This document shows positions 42,901 to 57,900 of a DNA stretch of 64,000 nt, piece by piece. The stretch is from contig JASANG010000566.1 of NCBI GenBank assembly GCA_030248215.1, forward strand, positions 62,001-126,000. The letters are read 5' to 3'. The notes beneath the pieces were generated by a model. It was not told the origin of the DNA. It saw only the letters and a program-made list of their open reading frames with translations, and did no database searches. Position 1 is the first letter of the stretch; each line of letters opens with the position of its first letter. Source of the stretch: Enoplolaimus lenunculus (taxonomy: Eukaryota; Nematoda; Enoplea; Enoplida; Thoracostomopsidae). The translations under genes were made by a program, and so were the position numbers.

Positions 42901-45900
42901 GCTAAAGTCGCTCCGATTACATTTTAACTCCTGTGTTTACTATGTAAATTTAGTGGTGACTACCCCCCAAATCAGGGGGGTCGAGCAAAAATGCAACGCG
43001 TGCTGGTACACTTTGTGCCATGCACAGCCCAAGCAGTTGCACACTCTTCTGCAAGGTGGACATCATCCACTCTTGGTGTTACGTATTTAAAAATATGTAA
43101 GAATTTGTGTTTAGGCATAGTTATTCTAACACAACAAGCAAACAAAATCAAACAAGATTCGATAAATTTTTTGTCTCACGATCCGAAATTGTTTGTCATA
43201 GAAATTATATAGAAATTAAAGCACATGATAAAAAAACAGCGACTTAAACAGTGAGAAAATGCATTCTTACACGCCTTAAGAAAGATCTATGAATCAGGAC
43301 AGCTCAAGCCACAGAGTTCTGCAGGCGATTGTTTTACTCAAAAAAAGCCAATAATAACAACAAAATCATTGCCTTCCCGGCCCATGTTACTTTTAGAGGC
43401 GTCCAGGTTACTGGTCGGTCTGTAAAAGAGCACGTTTAGTTTCTAGGTTACATCTTCTTTGTTTAGGCGTTAGGCTTAGGCTTAGGCTTACGAATACGCT
43501 TAATCTACAGTTACGCCCGTAAAAGTAACATTGACCAACGTTACCTGTAAAGTTTATTTCCCAAAAAGTGGTACATTTCTGACGCTGAGTCGTACAAATT
43601 TTGTTCGTCAAAATCGTCCAAAGTCGCAATTGTATAATCCAAAATTTGAGCAGCAGATAATTCGTCGAGTTCAACATCACTTGACAGTTTTTGAAACATT
43701 TCACCGTTATTGGTTGCGTTTATAGCCATCAATGAGTCAAATAAAGCAAATGATGCATAATATATTAAATCAGAGTCGATACTCATAAAATATGACATTA
43801 GTGCTGGTTTTATATCGGCTAATGTTGCCGTTGAACTCAACTCGATTAAGACGTTTTGAAAATCCATTTCTGCTTCACTGAAATTCAAAGCATCAAACAT
43901 TTGTTAGACGCAATGTTAACCACTTTCATACGATATTCCCTTTAGAAATACCAGAAACGCATTTTAATTAAATTGACTTTGTAAAATCATTCTATTTTAT
44001 ACATATTTATTAATGCGGGAATCACGTTATAACTGAGGCGGTCCGGAACACGTTTTGTTTCATGTTGATTCGACGTCAACATAAAATGTTGCGATCTAAA
44101 TAGCGGATATAATGGCAAAATGTGGAAGACACTTGCCATTGTGTTAAAAACACTGATCTCAAGGGATCACCCGATACAATAGTCATATATCGCATAATAT
44201 AACTTGACATTTATGCAGATATTCCATAACGTCCCAAAATTCTACCAAACGACACATGATATTATGCAGGACAATGTAAATTCCGTGCACTAATAAAATA
44301 GTAAGAAGTTTGATAATGTAGCATTAAATGATAACGAATGTTAAATTACCTTCAATTTTTTTGTACTTTGTGGTGAAATTTTTTCTAAATATATTCCTAA
44401 GTACAAATCAAATTTCAAATGTAAGTATCATTTGACATTCTATAGGTCATTCGAGCTAGTTTTTCCCAACCTTGCAGACATTTTCGAACATGTCATAATA
44501 TTGACAGACAGTATTTCAAATATCATATGATATTGCAGTACAAACAGTGAGCGCCACATCAGAATAGCAGACAATTCAATTTTTTGGAATCTGATAGCGG
44601 ATTAACGTGCAGACAAAATGTTATTCGCTATTGTTGTAATAGGTACAAAACTTGTTCCAGGTTGCCTCTGTTATGACAAGAACGTCGGATAAGCTGTTTT
44701 TGTTCAAAAATATGCTGTGATTACGATCAGGACATCGGTAAAACAACTACTTTTATTACAGTGTAAATCCCTACTCACACATGCGATATTTGCAGTGAGT
44801 ACGCATATCTGCACCTTGCACGAGTTTCTTGGAGCTGCAAGTATTTGATAGGAAACATCATTTTCATTTTGAATCTTGTCATGAATTTTTATGAATAATT
44901 TGCAAACGAATGTAATAAATAGCAAGCATAAGCTATAAATTAGCAGTTCAGCCTTCAGCCAATGACAACGAAATAATTGGACATGCAAATAACGGATACT
45001 TAAGTAATCAGTAAAGCCCTATTCACACGTGCAAGTTTTTTTGCTACAGAAACTTGCACGCGCCATTTGCATGCGCAAGTTTGGTCACAAAGTAGCTTTG
45101 AAGTTCTTGCGCTTGCAAATTATTCACTGGAATTCACGCTATTGAATTTAATTCACACCTGTGAACGCAGTACAGCCTGATTGGTCAATCGGAATGTTCC
45201 TATGAAAATACTTTCAGCTGCAAGTTATTTCGTGCAACTTTCAACTGCGAGTTTACGCTGCAAAAACTTGCACGTGTGAATGGGTTTTGTAATCAGAAAT
45301 AGCAGTTTTATTGCGAATATAATAAAAAAAACAATGCAACTTACTGCATATATTTTTCATCCAGCTCATCGTACAATCTTTCCAAATATTTATCAGCATC
45401 AGGGCCTTCAAATGCAGCTATCAGTTCCAATCGCACGTTTTCGATATCTTCTAAATTTAAATTATCTTTGAAACTGGTCAAATTTAACTCGTAACCAAAG
45501 TTTGCCAATGGCTGACGTGTGAGCTCAACAAATTCGATTATTGATCGCGGTGAAAGATTTTGCAAAAAGTATCCAATTTCATTCGTTGCTTTATAATCCA
45601 TGGAATCTTCGTATTGGTCCAGAAATGCGATTCCAACATCGCTGAAACAAACCATTGCTCTAGCACTGATGGTACACATACTGTAGAGACCCTAATAAGA
45701 GGGAGAGTAATAAGAGCGAGTTCCCCAATTTGGGTTTCAATCAATAGGAGTCCGTATCCCTAATAAGAGTTCGTAAGCGAGTAGAGTCTTTAAACCCTGA
45801 TTACAGTCCATAAATGACAATTATCTCTAATTGTAGTGCATAAATCACTCCAGGACTAAATGAAGCTGAGTTGAAAACTTTAAAGCATACTTAAGTTTTG

Positions 45901-48900
45901 AAAGTGCATTCCTAAGTGTAACCTTGCATTATTGCTCAAGCTTTTGATATATGACCAAAGTTTAATGCGACGGATTGTTGCAATACAGGATATATATCAG
46001 TACCGAAGGGCAGCGAAGGGTGGGTTAAAAGTAACAGTTCGTAACCGAATAACAGGGGAGAGGTACCATCTGGAGAGGCCAAATAAATATTAGCTGCCCC
46101 CTTTTATTTCGGCAACTATAGTTAGCATTTGAATTGCTGGGACGCTAGCACTGTAAAACGCGATAAATAGCGATCCGTATTATATATTTGGCGAATAGTT
46201 TAAGCTCGTTCCCGAAATTTGACGCTTTGAAAACAGGCCAGTAGCCAGCTCACCTAGCTGGGGGGGGGGGGGGCGCGGGAAATTTTTCAGGAGGGGCATT
46301 TCAAGGTTTTCAATGACTTACGAGCAAGGCGTAAAATTTTCTAGAGACGGCGAAAATTTTTTCATGGTGTGAGAAACTTGTATAACATCTCTACCATCAC
46401 CCCAAGAGCCCACCGCTGCCTACGTATTCCAGCTTAATAGCATCCTTCCGTCTACTTCCAATTACTAGAATTCAACTTTAACAGAATTCGCTCATAAAAG
46501 TCAAAGTGTAATCAGAAAATGTTTACCTTCTGCTGTCAAGTTGAACAATTTTTAAAACTTTTTCAAACCCATCAACCAAATCGGTTTCGTTTGCTGATTT
46601 TATACTCTCGACCAATAAGTCAAAATGCTCTTCGGTATCTGAATCATCGTCATTCGGAAGTACGAATCCAATATCGATGTTATGGCGTGCAACGATGTTA
46701 GCAAGTCCAGTAGCAATTGACTGTTTATCTGCTGGATCAAGGTTGTTACACGCGGTGAGCAGTGTTGTTTTGATCGACTCCTTTTCGGTTAAAGCGGTTT
46801 CGACAAATTCTAAAATGTCTTCTGTTGTGTAGCTGAAAGTATAAAAAATCAGTTTCCGGATCGTAGCCAGACAACCTTGCTAGGAGGGGAAAATTTTGTA
46901 AGGAGCGGCATTCAAACGTTTCCATTGACTTACAAGGAAGATTGAAAATCTTCTCTGGGGGGCTCAAAATTTTTCCAGGTGGGCTGCGCCCCTCTGGCCC
47001 TGTCGTTGGCTACCGGCCCGATCAGTGCACATTTGTAAACTTTATTAATCATTGCCAATTTAGGGTAATATATTTCAGTCAGTTGCGATACAGTATGATA
47101 TCCGCGGTCATACTAACAGTCGTGTGAAATGGAAACCTGATGTGCAGGGCAGACATATAACGTTTGGAAGGCATTTAAGCCGTTCTGAGGTTCATTTGGA
47201 CAGAATACAAGTTTGATTTGAATTTTAAACCCGGATTAACAACTGTACGTATTAGCAAGAGTTCATGATACAAGAGTGTGTGACTTTTGGGTCACATGGT
47301 ACAAAATGTACCATCGGGCGTTGCGTTTTTGGCCGACTCCCCTTATTTACAGGGAATCGCTGTCACATGAATACCCCTAAATTAAATTATAAATGGAGCA
47401 TGTTTGCTGGTGCGTATAATAAAGTGGCATGGTTTGCACCGGTTGTACCCCCCTATAAATAAAGGGGGAGTAGGGCAAAAACGCAACGCGTGCTGGGTAC
47501 ATTCATTTGTACAAAGAATGTGCCCATATGCACATTCCTGTTTAATAGCGATCATCCACTCTTGCTATTATTAACAATAAAAAATCTACTTTTTGTGAAA
47601 TAAAATATTTGCTAATTTTTGCCAACATCAGATGTAGACGTCGAGCACTTGCGTGTTTGAATTGTCTTAAATTGCTTTATTCTGATTGTTTTGCTGGTCC
47701 ATGTATTAAACAAGGCCAGAACAGTAGTATAAGCATTTTCCTAGGTCTAAGCCTAAGCCCAAGCCCAAGCCTAAGCCTAAGCCTAAGCCCAAGCCGAAGC
47801 CTAAGCCGAAGCCTAAGCCTAAGCCTTAGCCTAAACCTAAGCCTAAGCCTAAGCCTAAGCCTAAGCCTAAGCCTAAGCCAATTCCTAAGCCTAAGCCTCA
47901 GCGTAAGCCTAAGTAAAAAAATTAATCTAAAGCTTATAAACTGACTGCTTTACAGCCCCGCCGTTAAAACGATCCGGCCCTGCCCTATACATGGACCGTT
48001 TTGTTTATTGCTTTATCGTTTTGTTTGCTAAAATAAACATCATAGCTTTACTCACTGTTGTATTTTTTGATCCAGAAACCAAACCATTTCGTCGACTAAA
48101 TTATGTATGTCGTCGTCATCAAATTCTTCAATTGTTGACTGTATCATTTGTTGCATAATCATTTCCTCTTTGTTGCGTTTTGCTTTATCTGCATTTTTCA
48201 TGCCTTTCATCTCGTTGGATTTTAATTTTGACATCTGCCAGTTCAAACTATCAGCAACGATGTCATCAGATGATTTGATAATATGTTTTAAAATCAGTTT
48301 TGCGTTATCACCCTTCATTACCATTTTAGTCAGCTGTTTTTTGACGTTCGCTGGGCTGGTTTCTTTTAGTTTCGACATTTTATTTGCTGATTTTCGGGCA
48401 TTGATTCTAAAATGTAATGCCTCGATTATTGAGTTGTCGGCCCATGTTACTTTAAGGGGCGTCCAGGTTTCTGGTAGGTATATAAAAGTGTAGGTTTAGA
48501 CTCTAGATTACATTTTTTGCGTAGGCTTAGGCTTAGGCTTAGGAACTCAATTTTGCAACGCTTAGGCTTAGGCTTAGGAACTCATTTTTGCAATGCTTAT
48601 GCTTAGGCTTAGGCTTTGGAATACGCTTAATCTACTGTTTCGCCCCTTAAAAGTAACATTGGCCGAGTTGTCTTAAAGCTATATACTCAAAAGTACAGAA
48701 TATATTTTAGTCTAAACACGGATTTATATTGCTCATGGAATCGCATGAAAAAATGACTCACTCAAAAGCGACCCCCCCGGACGCAATTTCATACGGGTCC
48801 GATTTTTGTAGTACCCCCGTGTTAAAAAATGATTCCATTGAAACGAGATCCGGCGGCCTTTTTTATACAGGGTCGCTGGAAAACAGACTTCCGTTAAAAT

Positions 48901-51900
48901 AGATTCCGGTAAGTTTTACACGGTACTGTGTTAACATTATCCTTTGTGAAAATCAATTACTTCCTTCAGGCGAATATCCATAAGCACAGTGACAGACTAA
49001 TTTAGATAACTAAACTATAAGCAAACCATTGTTTATGGTTTGAGCGCCCACATCGCTGAACTGTTAACGGGGGCGCTTTTTTCTTGGTGTGCATACCCCC
49101 CGAAAAAAGTGATTACAAATCATTGTGATCTTAGGGTATATTGCGACAGCCACCTGACATTGTCTTACAAGTCGCTGAACTCATGTGATCATCCATATGC
49201 AAATAGAGATGTTTCACATGATACAACCGGATATTTATGCGAATATTATGTGATATTCCAAAATTTTACCAAATATCACATGATATGCATGATGATCCGT
49301 CTGTACTAAATAATATAGTAAAAACATATAAAAACGTTGCAGTAAACGATTTTCAATGCTGAAATAAACTTCTACGTACTTTTTCAACGAAATTTGTACT
49401 CAAATAAACTCCAAAGTACCAATAATTCAAATTCCAAAGTTTAGTGTTATCTGACATTCTACAGGACATTCCAGCTAGCTCTCCACAAGTATGTAGACAT
49501 TTTCAATTATGTTATTTGATATTGACAGACAATATTTCGAATATTAAATGACATTGTAGTACAAACAGTGAATGTCACATCAGGATCGTGGCAACTAAAA
49601 TTTATTTGAATTTGTTAACTAATTAGCGTGCCAACAAAATGTTACGCATTATTATAATAGGGTCAAAACGATGTTCTAGTTTGCCCCAGTTTTAACGTAA
49701 ATCCGACATTATGTTCCGTTCAACTTCGACCGGGACTCTTACGCACTTGAAAATTGTGCCCTGTTGCAAAACCTTCCTTTTTTACTGCAAACGGGCCGGC
49801 AGCCAACGTGGGGCCAGGGGGGGCCCCTGAAAAAATTTTGCCCCCCCCCCAGAAAATTTTCAACCTTATTTGTAACTCATTGAAAAATCGTTGAATGCCC
49901 CTCCTGAAAATTTTTTATCCTCCCTTGTAAGATGAGCTCGCTACGGGCCCTGAGTACGAAATGGAACCTAAACAACCTAGAATCTGAATACACCTGCACG
50001 TTATTACAACTGGTGTCGAGTTTTCGGACCACCTGTGGCTGGGACCAACAAATTCAACGTCATATTCCCTTAAAATCACTCGTTTCCCTGACTGTCCACA
50101 ACGATTTACTCTTTAAACCGTAAATCACCGATTGAGGGTTTAAATGAAACTAACAGATCACGGAATATGTCCAACGGAAACAGGCATACTGTAACAAAAG
50201 TTAAAAGTTATACACGTTTAACTTTTCAATAGAACTACTAAAACTTGATTCCGATTCCGACAGAAAAATTTGATTCCGATTCCGACAAAATCCAGTTCCG
50301 GTTGGAACCCTACAATGTAGAATGTCGCCGATTACTGACCTGTTTAACTCTGTATTTGTGTACGATCGCCAAGCTGTTAACGCTGATTGAAATTCGTCAT
50401 CGGTCATATCGCCCAGTTTGTCCACTACGGCTTTCTTCAGCTCGCGGCTGCTAAGTTGCGTCAAATCGTTGACATTAGAAACAGCGACGTTTTCAAGTTC
50501 CAACGGAGTTTCGCTGTCCCATGTTGTCACGATATATTCTTTGATGTTGTCAAATTTTGATTTGCCCATTTCGCTAATGAGCGTTTGTTTGATATCTTGA
50601 ACGGTTTCGGCGGAATCTGATTTTCCGCTGAACAGTGTGTCGAGGCTCGCAATTGCATTCCTACAATAAAAATACGGTCATTAAGTTTGGTGCCGCATAT
50701 TACTGCCGAGAACAAGAGAGATATGAGATCAGAGTATTGACTGAGTTTAATTAATTTTTGTTAAGATACCCTGCCAAAATTGGCGACTTTTGATATTCTC
50801 CGAAACTTTTCGAACAGTACGTGGCAAACGATTGCGTACTGTTGACTTAAGGCCCCATGTATAGAACAGAGCCGGAACAGTAGTATAAGCATATTCGTAA
50901 GCCTAAGCCTAAGCCTAAGCCTAAGCCTAAGCCTAAGCCTAAGCCTAAGCCTAAGCCTAAGCCTAAGCCTAAGCCTAAGCCTAAGCCTAAGCCTAAGCCT
51001 AAGCCTAAGCCTAAGCCTAAGCCTAAGCCTAAGCGTATGGATGAGGTTATTCCTAAGCCTAAGCCTAAGCCTAAGCCTAAGCCTAAGCGTATGGATGAGG
51101 TTATTCCTAAGCCTAAGCCTAAGCCTAAGCCTAAGCGGTTGGATGAGGTTATTTTTAAGCCTAAGCCTAAGCCTCTGCCTAAGCCTAAGCCTAAGCGGAT
51201 GGATGAGGTTATTCCTAAGCCTAAGCCTAAGTCTAAGCAAAAAAAATTAGTCTAAAGCTTAAACTGACTCTATTATAGCCCCTCCGGTCTACGAAGCCGG
51301 CCCTGTTCTATACATGGGCTGACTTATGTACAATTTCTGCACTTTTTCTTCAAAAACCAAAATTATATTAAAATGCTATTAAAACTTGCGTCTTTTTGTC
51401 AAACAATAAATTTTTCGATATCGAAGCTCGAGCAGCATCGAATGTTTCGTTTAATTTCAATTCAAGGGTCGATTGAATTTGACTACGTTTTTCGTTGTCG
51501 ATTGGTTCCGTTGAATTGGCGATTTCTTCTAATCCAAGTTCAGTTCCAACGTCAGCAAATATTTCGTCGAGTATTTGACAACTCGCCAGAACCATTGCGT
51601 CCGATAATTTCGACGCGTCGTCAAACAGATCAATCAGACTGGATCCAAATTGTGAATCCGTGTCCGATGCTCGCTCAGCGACAAAGTTGTAAATAAATTG
51701 TCTTGCCATCCTATAAACAAACAATTGGAATAAGTTCACACATGTGCCGAAACAGGTTCGTCTGTAGTCGTTTGTGAGGGCTGACACCGGGTCTATATTG
51801 CATATACTTGTGGGATTGCTAAAGTGAAAATATATTGGAAGATATTGTGCGCTGTAAATTGTAATGAGTTGAATAATCAACTCAGCCAGTGAGTATTAGT

Positions 51901-54900
51901 TATTTTTGAATTAATATTATTAAACATTAACTCAATATGAGTTGAGTTGATTCTCGCTCTGAGTTGTGAGTTGATGTTGGCTGAGTTGTTTAATTAACTC
52001 CGAATGAGTTGAATTGAATCAGAACGCTGAGTTCTGATAGTCCTAACTCAAATTGAGTAATATAACTCATTCTGAGTTAAAATCAACTCACTGAAATTTA
52101 TAGTGTGATTTTAAAACGATGTTCTCGCTGGTATACATTTTTACGGGATTTTCGTTATGTTTATCGTAAACTTTTTGTGTGTAAATTTAGCCGATTTAGA
52201 TTTTCGGTTATACGCAAATCGGCTATTTCGGCTGCTTTGTTATATAAAAATTCGAACACTGCAAACCAGGGAATGTTCTTACAAAAGGATACGGATATTT
52301 TCCACAACGTAGATCAATCTGTGAAAAATACGTCGTGCCGTTATGCTATCGGATATTTTGTTGGACTACACAAAATCAAAAATTGTACTAAAGATAAGTG
52401 CGAAAATTGGCTTATACACTGCACGCGCTTCTTCAGACATTTCAAAGTTCCGACGCAGTACACTGTAAATTCCAATGAGTTGATTAATCAATTCACATAG
52501 CGAGTAGGTTATTTCGGAAGTAATATCAGTAAACATTATATAATTCACTCTGAGAGTTGAATTGATTCTCGCTCAGAGTTGAGTTGACTCTGGGTGAATT
52601 GATTAGTTAACTCAGAATAAATTGAATCAACTCAAAATTCTGAGTTCTGATAGTCCTAACTAAGACTGAGTGATTCAACTCATTCTGAGTGAAAATCAAC
52701 TCATTGAAATTTACAGTGTATTATGGCTGATGCAGGTTTGTTTTGGGGTTCGCAATAATAACATAGCTAAGCAAGTAGAAAACCTTCCTATCCATGTGTA
52801 AAAAAATCAACTGAAAACAGCTTACATATCCAAATATTCCTTAAGGTCATCGGTCAAAGATTCGACGAAATATGCAAGGTCATCGTCAGACGTTTGTTCA
52901 AGCGTATGCCCAAGTACAGACTGAATCGATACTGAATATTCGTCAAACTCCAAGTCGCGTGGCAAATCAAATCCAGCATCCGAAAACCAATCAAACAGCA
53001 AAGGTCCAAAAGTTGTTGCGCTTGCTTGTGTTGTCCAATCAGATTGAATAAAATCGTTCAAAAATTGACGAATCATTGCAATGTCCAACTCCGGATTGGT
53101 TGTGACGATTTTGTCAAGCGCTGACATTATATTCTCGGCAACATAACTGGAAAATGCTTTTTTGCAAAATTTATGGCAAATTTTTCGAATAACAATTTGT
53201 AATGGTTGTTTTGAGCTGCTAGAAATATTGGCCCATGTATAGAACAGGGCCGGACCGTTTTCCGGAGGGGCTGTAACAGAGTCAGTGTAAAATTTAGACT
53301 AAATTTTTGGCTAGGTTTAGGCGTAGGCTTAGGGGCTTAGGAATAGGCTCATCCTTACGCTTAGGCTTAGGCTTAGGAATATGCTTATACTACTGCTACG
53401 CCCCTGTTCTACATGGGCCGAAATATGAATGACGCTCAAACTGTCACCTTAATACAGCGAACTCGTTTTCTGCACTACCTCCGTTTTATAGACCTTGGTT
53501 GTCTACCCTGCAAAAACAGGTGAGTCAAATTGACTTCTCTTCAAAATAGGATTTTCGAGACTATACAATCTGAGTCAAATTCGGTGTCGCCATAGTCAAA
53601 CGTGCGATTCAGTGAATCGAATTTAATTTTGGCGAAGTCGAATTTTGACTCAATTTGTGTAGTTCCGAAAAGCCTGTTTCGGAAAGAGTCAAGTTGACTC
53701 AGCATTTTTTTGCAGTGTACACTTTTCACAATTAAATAGTTCAGTGTCTGGTGAACAATTTCTGGTCCTTGTAGCACTTTTTGCTCTTAACCTGAATAAA
53801 ATATTGAAAATATACTGTTTGATTTGTCTTAATAGTCAGCGGTGGCACGGTGTTTATCAAAATGCCACTGTTGATACTTGATTGGGCCCAATGTAAAGAT
53901 CAGAAGCGGAAAGTTTTTTCTGTGGGACAAGATTAGAGTAAGCTTAGGCTTTAGACTATTTTACCTGCTTGGCTAGGCTTAGGCTTACGCTTAGGAATAT
54001 GCTCCTTCTTACGCTTAGGCGTAGGCTCAAGCTTACGCTTAGGCTTAGGAATATGCTTATACTACTGTTCTTCCCCTATTCTTTACATAGACCTTGATTG
54101 CTAGTCTGTCCGTAGGCACAGTTATAAGCAGCAAGCATCGTGTTCATTATTTTCTAAGCCAAACTTTGCAAAGTTCAAATAACAAAACGAGTAGAAATTA
54201 AAAAGTTTATTTTCAAAAATGGTCATAATTTAAGCCGTCTGATGGCTGGGTTCACGCGAAATTTAAGACGTCTTATGTTACTTTCGTTGTCTCAAGAAAG
54301 CCTGTCTCTTAAACTTCATATCAAGCATGTGTCTAGACAGCGGTTGCGAGATTACTGTCGTTGTTCAATCGTCGCGTGTGTACCCGTGATTTTACTATAC
54401 GATACTGTATATCATGCAAAATTTATTTGCGAAGACTGCAATAAGATGAGAAGAGATTTTCGCCTCAAATTTCTAGCTGTTTATTTTAAGGGTTGCGCTA
54501 TACTTTTTAAAGTTTATTTGAATGCTGCCCGGCGTCGTCCTTGACCGTTCGGCGCCGTCCGTCATCCGAACAGTCCTGTCGGTCCCGTATGTCACCGTCC
54601 ATCACCATACCGTATCCTACGTAAGCCGTGCGCAATACAATACGGTGACGGACGGTTACAGATGGGTGGCGGTCGTTGACGGACGGCAACGGATGGGCGA
54701 CGGTCGTCGACGGACGGCGCCGAACGATGACGGACACCATCGGATCGATGACGGACACCATCGGATCGATGACGGACACCATCGGATCGATGACGGCCAC
54801 CATCGGATCGATGACGGACACCATCGGATCGATGACGGACACCATCGGATCGATGACGGACACCATCGGATCGATGACGGCCACCATCGGATCGATGACG

Positions 54901-57900
54901 GACACCATCGGATCGATGACGGACACCATCGGATCGATGACGGCCACCATCGGATCGATGACGGACACCGCCGTACAACAAGTATAGCTCAACCCTAAAT
55001 CATACAAAATGGTATTTTTTCGCGTGTCTCTACTGTATTGACCCGAATAAGAGGGGGAACGGATATTTATTTGGCCTCTACATAGGGTATTCCCCCCTTT
55101 TTATTCGGCTACGGACTGTTATTTATTTTGAACCAGCCCTGCACCACCCTTCCTTACTTATATATAACCAGTATTATAGCTATCCGTTGAATTAAACGGT
55201 TTTTACCTTGCATTAAAAGCTTGAGCGATAATGCAAGGTTATACTTAGGAATATGTACTTCCAAAATTTAAGTATATAAGCTTTACAGTCTCAAACTCAA
55301 ATTATTTGGTCCTGGAGTCATTTATACGCTACAATTAGGGATAATTGACATTTATAGACTCTAATTAGGGTTTCAGGACTCTATCGGCTTACGGACTCTT
55401 ATTAGGGATACGGACTCCTATTGATTGGGACTCAAAATACCCCCCTCTTATTACCCCCCTCTTATTCGGGTTAATACAGCAGAAGTAACGATAAACGCTA
55501 AAATACCGTATCCCTTCTGGTACGCCCGCCGTGTCAATCTTACACATTCATTTCCTTGTCAAACATGTCAACTGCATAATCAAACAAATCGGCGATCTGA
55601 TCCATTTCGATGTCATTCAAATTTTCAACCGACGCTTGAAATTCGAAATTGCCATACTCTGCTGCGGCTTTCAAAATACTAATCAGTTCGCTTTGAACTT
55701 CGTCGGAATATTCGACGAAATTGCTGATGAAATGTTCAGCCAGTTGCATACTATCTTCATTTGAGTTTTGGAACATTTCTTGAATCCATAACACTGTATC
55801 CCTGAGAATGTTCATATCGTTTACAAAAATACCCTAATGTTGTTATTTTCTAAGGGCCAATGTGTCAGGCCAGTAGACGCCAGCTCTCATCTTGCTTGGC
55901 GGGAGTTAAACACTTTTTGGAGTGGCATATAAGAGAGTTTTCGTTGACTTATACAAGCAAGGTTGAAAATTTTCTAGGTGGACCAAAATTTATCCGGGAT
56001 GAATCCCCTCTGTTCCCCAATTGGCTACGGGATCGCAATGTGCTAACAACTGGATTTTGATATTTTACATTCGAATAACATTTGCATAAGTGAAAAAAGT
56101 TTTATTGCAAGCGTGACAAGCAACACACAGTGATTGCAAATCAGTTACCATATCAGACCCTATTGAATTTTGTACATTGATGAATTAAACTGGCACTTAA
56201 AATACACGGAAGAAACGCTAATTGGAGCGATCCGTATTTCTGATGTTTTTATAAGTGAAAGAATAAAAGTTATCGTCACGTCAATATTTCATTATGCGCT
56301 ATAAAACCAGTTGTCTTTGCTAATTTTTTTCCATTAGAATCGAGATAAAAATATTATCTTTTTTGCATTTAAATGCCCACGCAGTATTTTAATAACCTTA
56401 TCGACAACGGAAATACTTCACAATTGCCTTCTTCCTGCTTGATTTATACAGGAAATTTCGTGTACACTTGTAGCTTTACATATATTATGCTCTGATTAAT
56501 TAATAATAAAAATTACAAATTACACTTAAGGAACCAAATTATTGGAACTCGAAAGGTGGAACACTTTTGACCGATTATTTTCAGGTGCAGGGGGGTCTGA
56601 CTGGTAAAGGTGTGGTAGCTTCGGTGCAGTAACAGGCCCCTAGCCAGGTCACCATGCTAGGAGGGGGTTAAAACATTTTCAAGAGGGGTATTCAAGGGTG
56701 TTCAATGAGTTATAAGCAATGTTGAAATTTTTCTAGGGACAGGGGGCCAAAATTTTTAGGGGGGTTTGAGCCTTCCGCTTCCCACGCCACCCCGTTGACT
56801 ACGGGTCCGTACTGTATCAAATGACGAAGCAGTAAAAATGTAATCGTTATAGATAAAAAACAGATTTAACCCTTTCTCACATGAATATTTTCTATCTCCC
56901 CTGAGACCTACTTTTATGCTAGGATTCGAACTCGGGTGACTGGAGTGGGAGGCGTATACCATCACCACTCAGCTATAGGAGCTTGACGCTCGAGCCCGAG
57001 GGGGCTCTCACGTCTTGTGGTGATTTAGTACTACGTATACGTGTTGCAATTGTTACACACAGTACGATATACATTATTTAACGTATATACACTGCGCTTA
57101 GTTGCCTATAGGCAACTCAATGTGAGAAGGGATTAAATATATGCAAATGCAAATAACCTTCCTACATTTCTATTTCCTCAGTCAGTGTTTTGCGAGCAGC
57201 GGCAAGCTTGTCAGGTTCCAACGTCATGTTATAAAACATCGCCTTGAGTTCGCCAATATTGCCAACAGAATCGGTTGAATTCGTAGCGTCAAACTCGTAG
57301 CCGGCGTCTTTAACAAAATCCACAAATACGTCAACCACAGCCATAAACCGTTTCGGATCGTATTGGTCAATGAACTCGCGATAGTTTGAATCCAACTCGG
57401 TATCGCTCACGTTTTGGAGAGCATTCTTTAACTTTATTTTTTCTTGCCTGTAATAATCTGTTGGATACTTAGAAACCGTAAAAAAATTAAACCAAAATGA
57501 AATTTGTCTTAAGTCCCATTCACACGTGCAAGAACTCGCAGCTGCAACTTGCACGAAATACTTGCAGCTGCACGTATTTTCAAAGGAACATTCCGATTGA
57601 CCAATCTTAGTGTAGGTGAAAGAAATTCAAGCGACTTGGCGACTGCGTTTATATATGCGAATTTAATTAAATCACATGAATTTTAATGAATAATTTGCAA
57701 CTGCAAAAACTTCAAAGCTGTTTTGTGAGACCAAACTTGCACATGTGAATAATAGGGCTTTATTAAAAAATGGTCGAACTAATGTGATTAAAAATTAAAT
57801 GTAATTTGCACTAAGGTGTTATCTTAAAACGCAGAACAGATTGTTTTATATTCCAACAAAAATTGTCCAGAAACTGTAACTCTTAATTTGTGTAAAAACA

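Noticed and set aside
54242-54544. A 100-codon plus-strand frame
   Set aside because: It lies in an intron of the giant gene, runs into the GC-rich M element, has no splice context and no recognisable domain.
54522-55007. Repeat-protein-like frames DDGHHRI, MTDTIGS and VIDPMVS
   Set aside because: A 21-bp minisatellite gives open frames on both strands at once, so they are not evidence of coding.
28054-57136. Functional tRNA genes at the L elements
   Set aside because: The A and B boxes are intact, but the acceptor stem does not pair well and each copy is embedded in a larger element with shared inverted ends.
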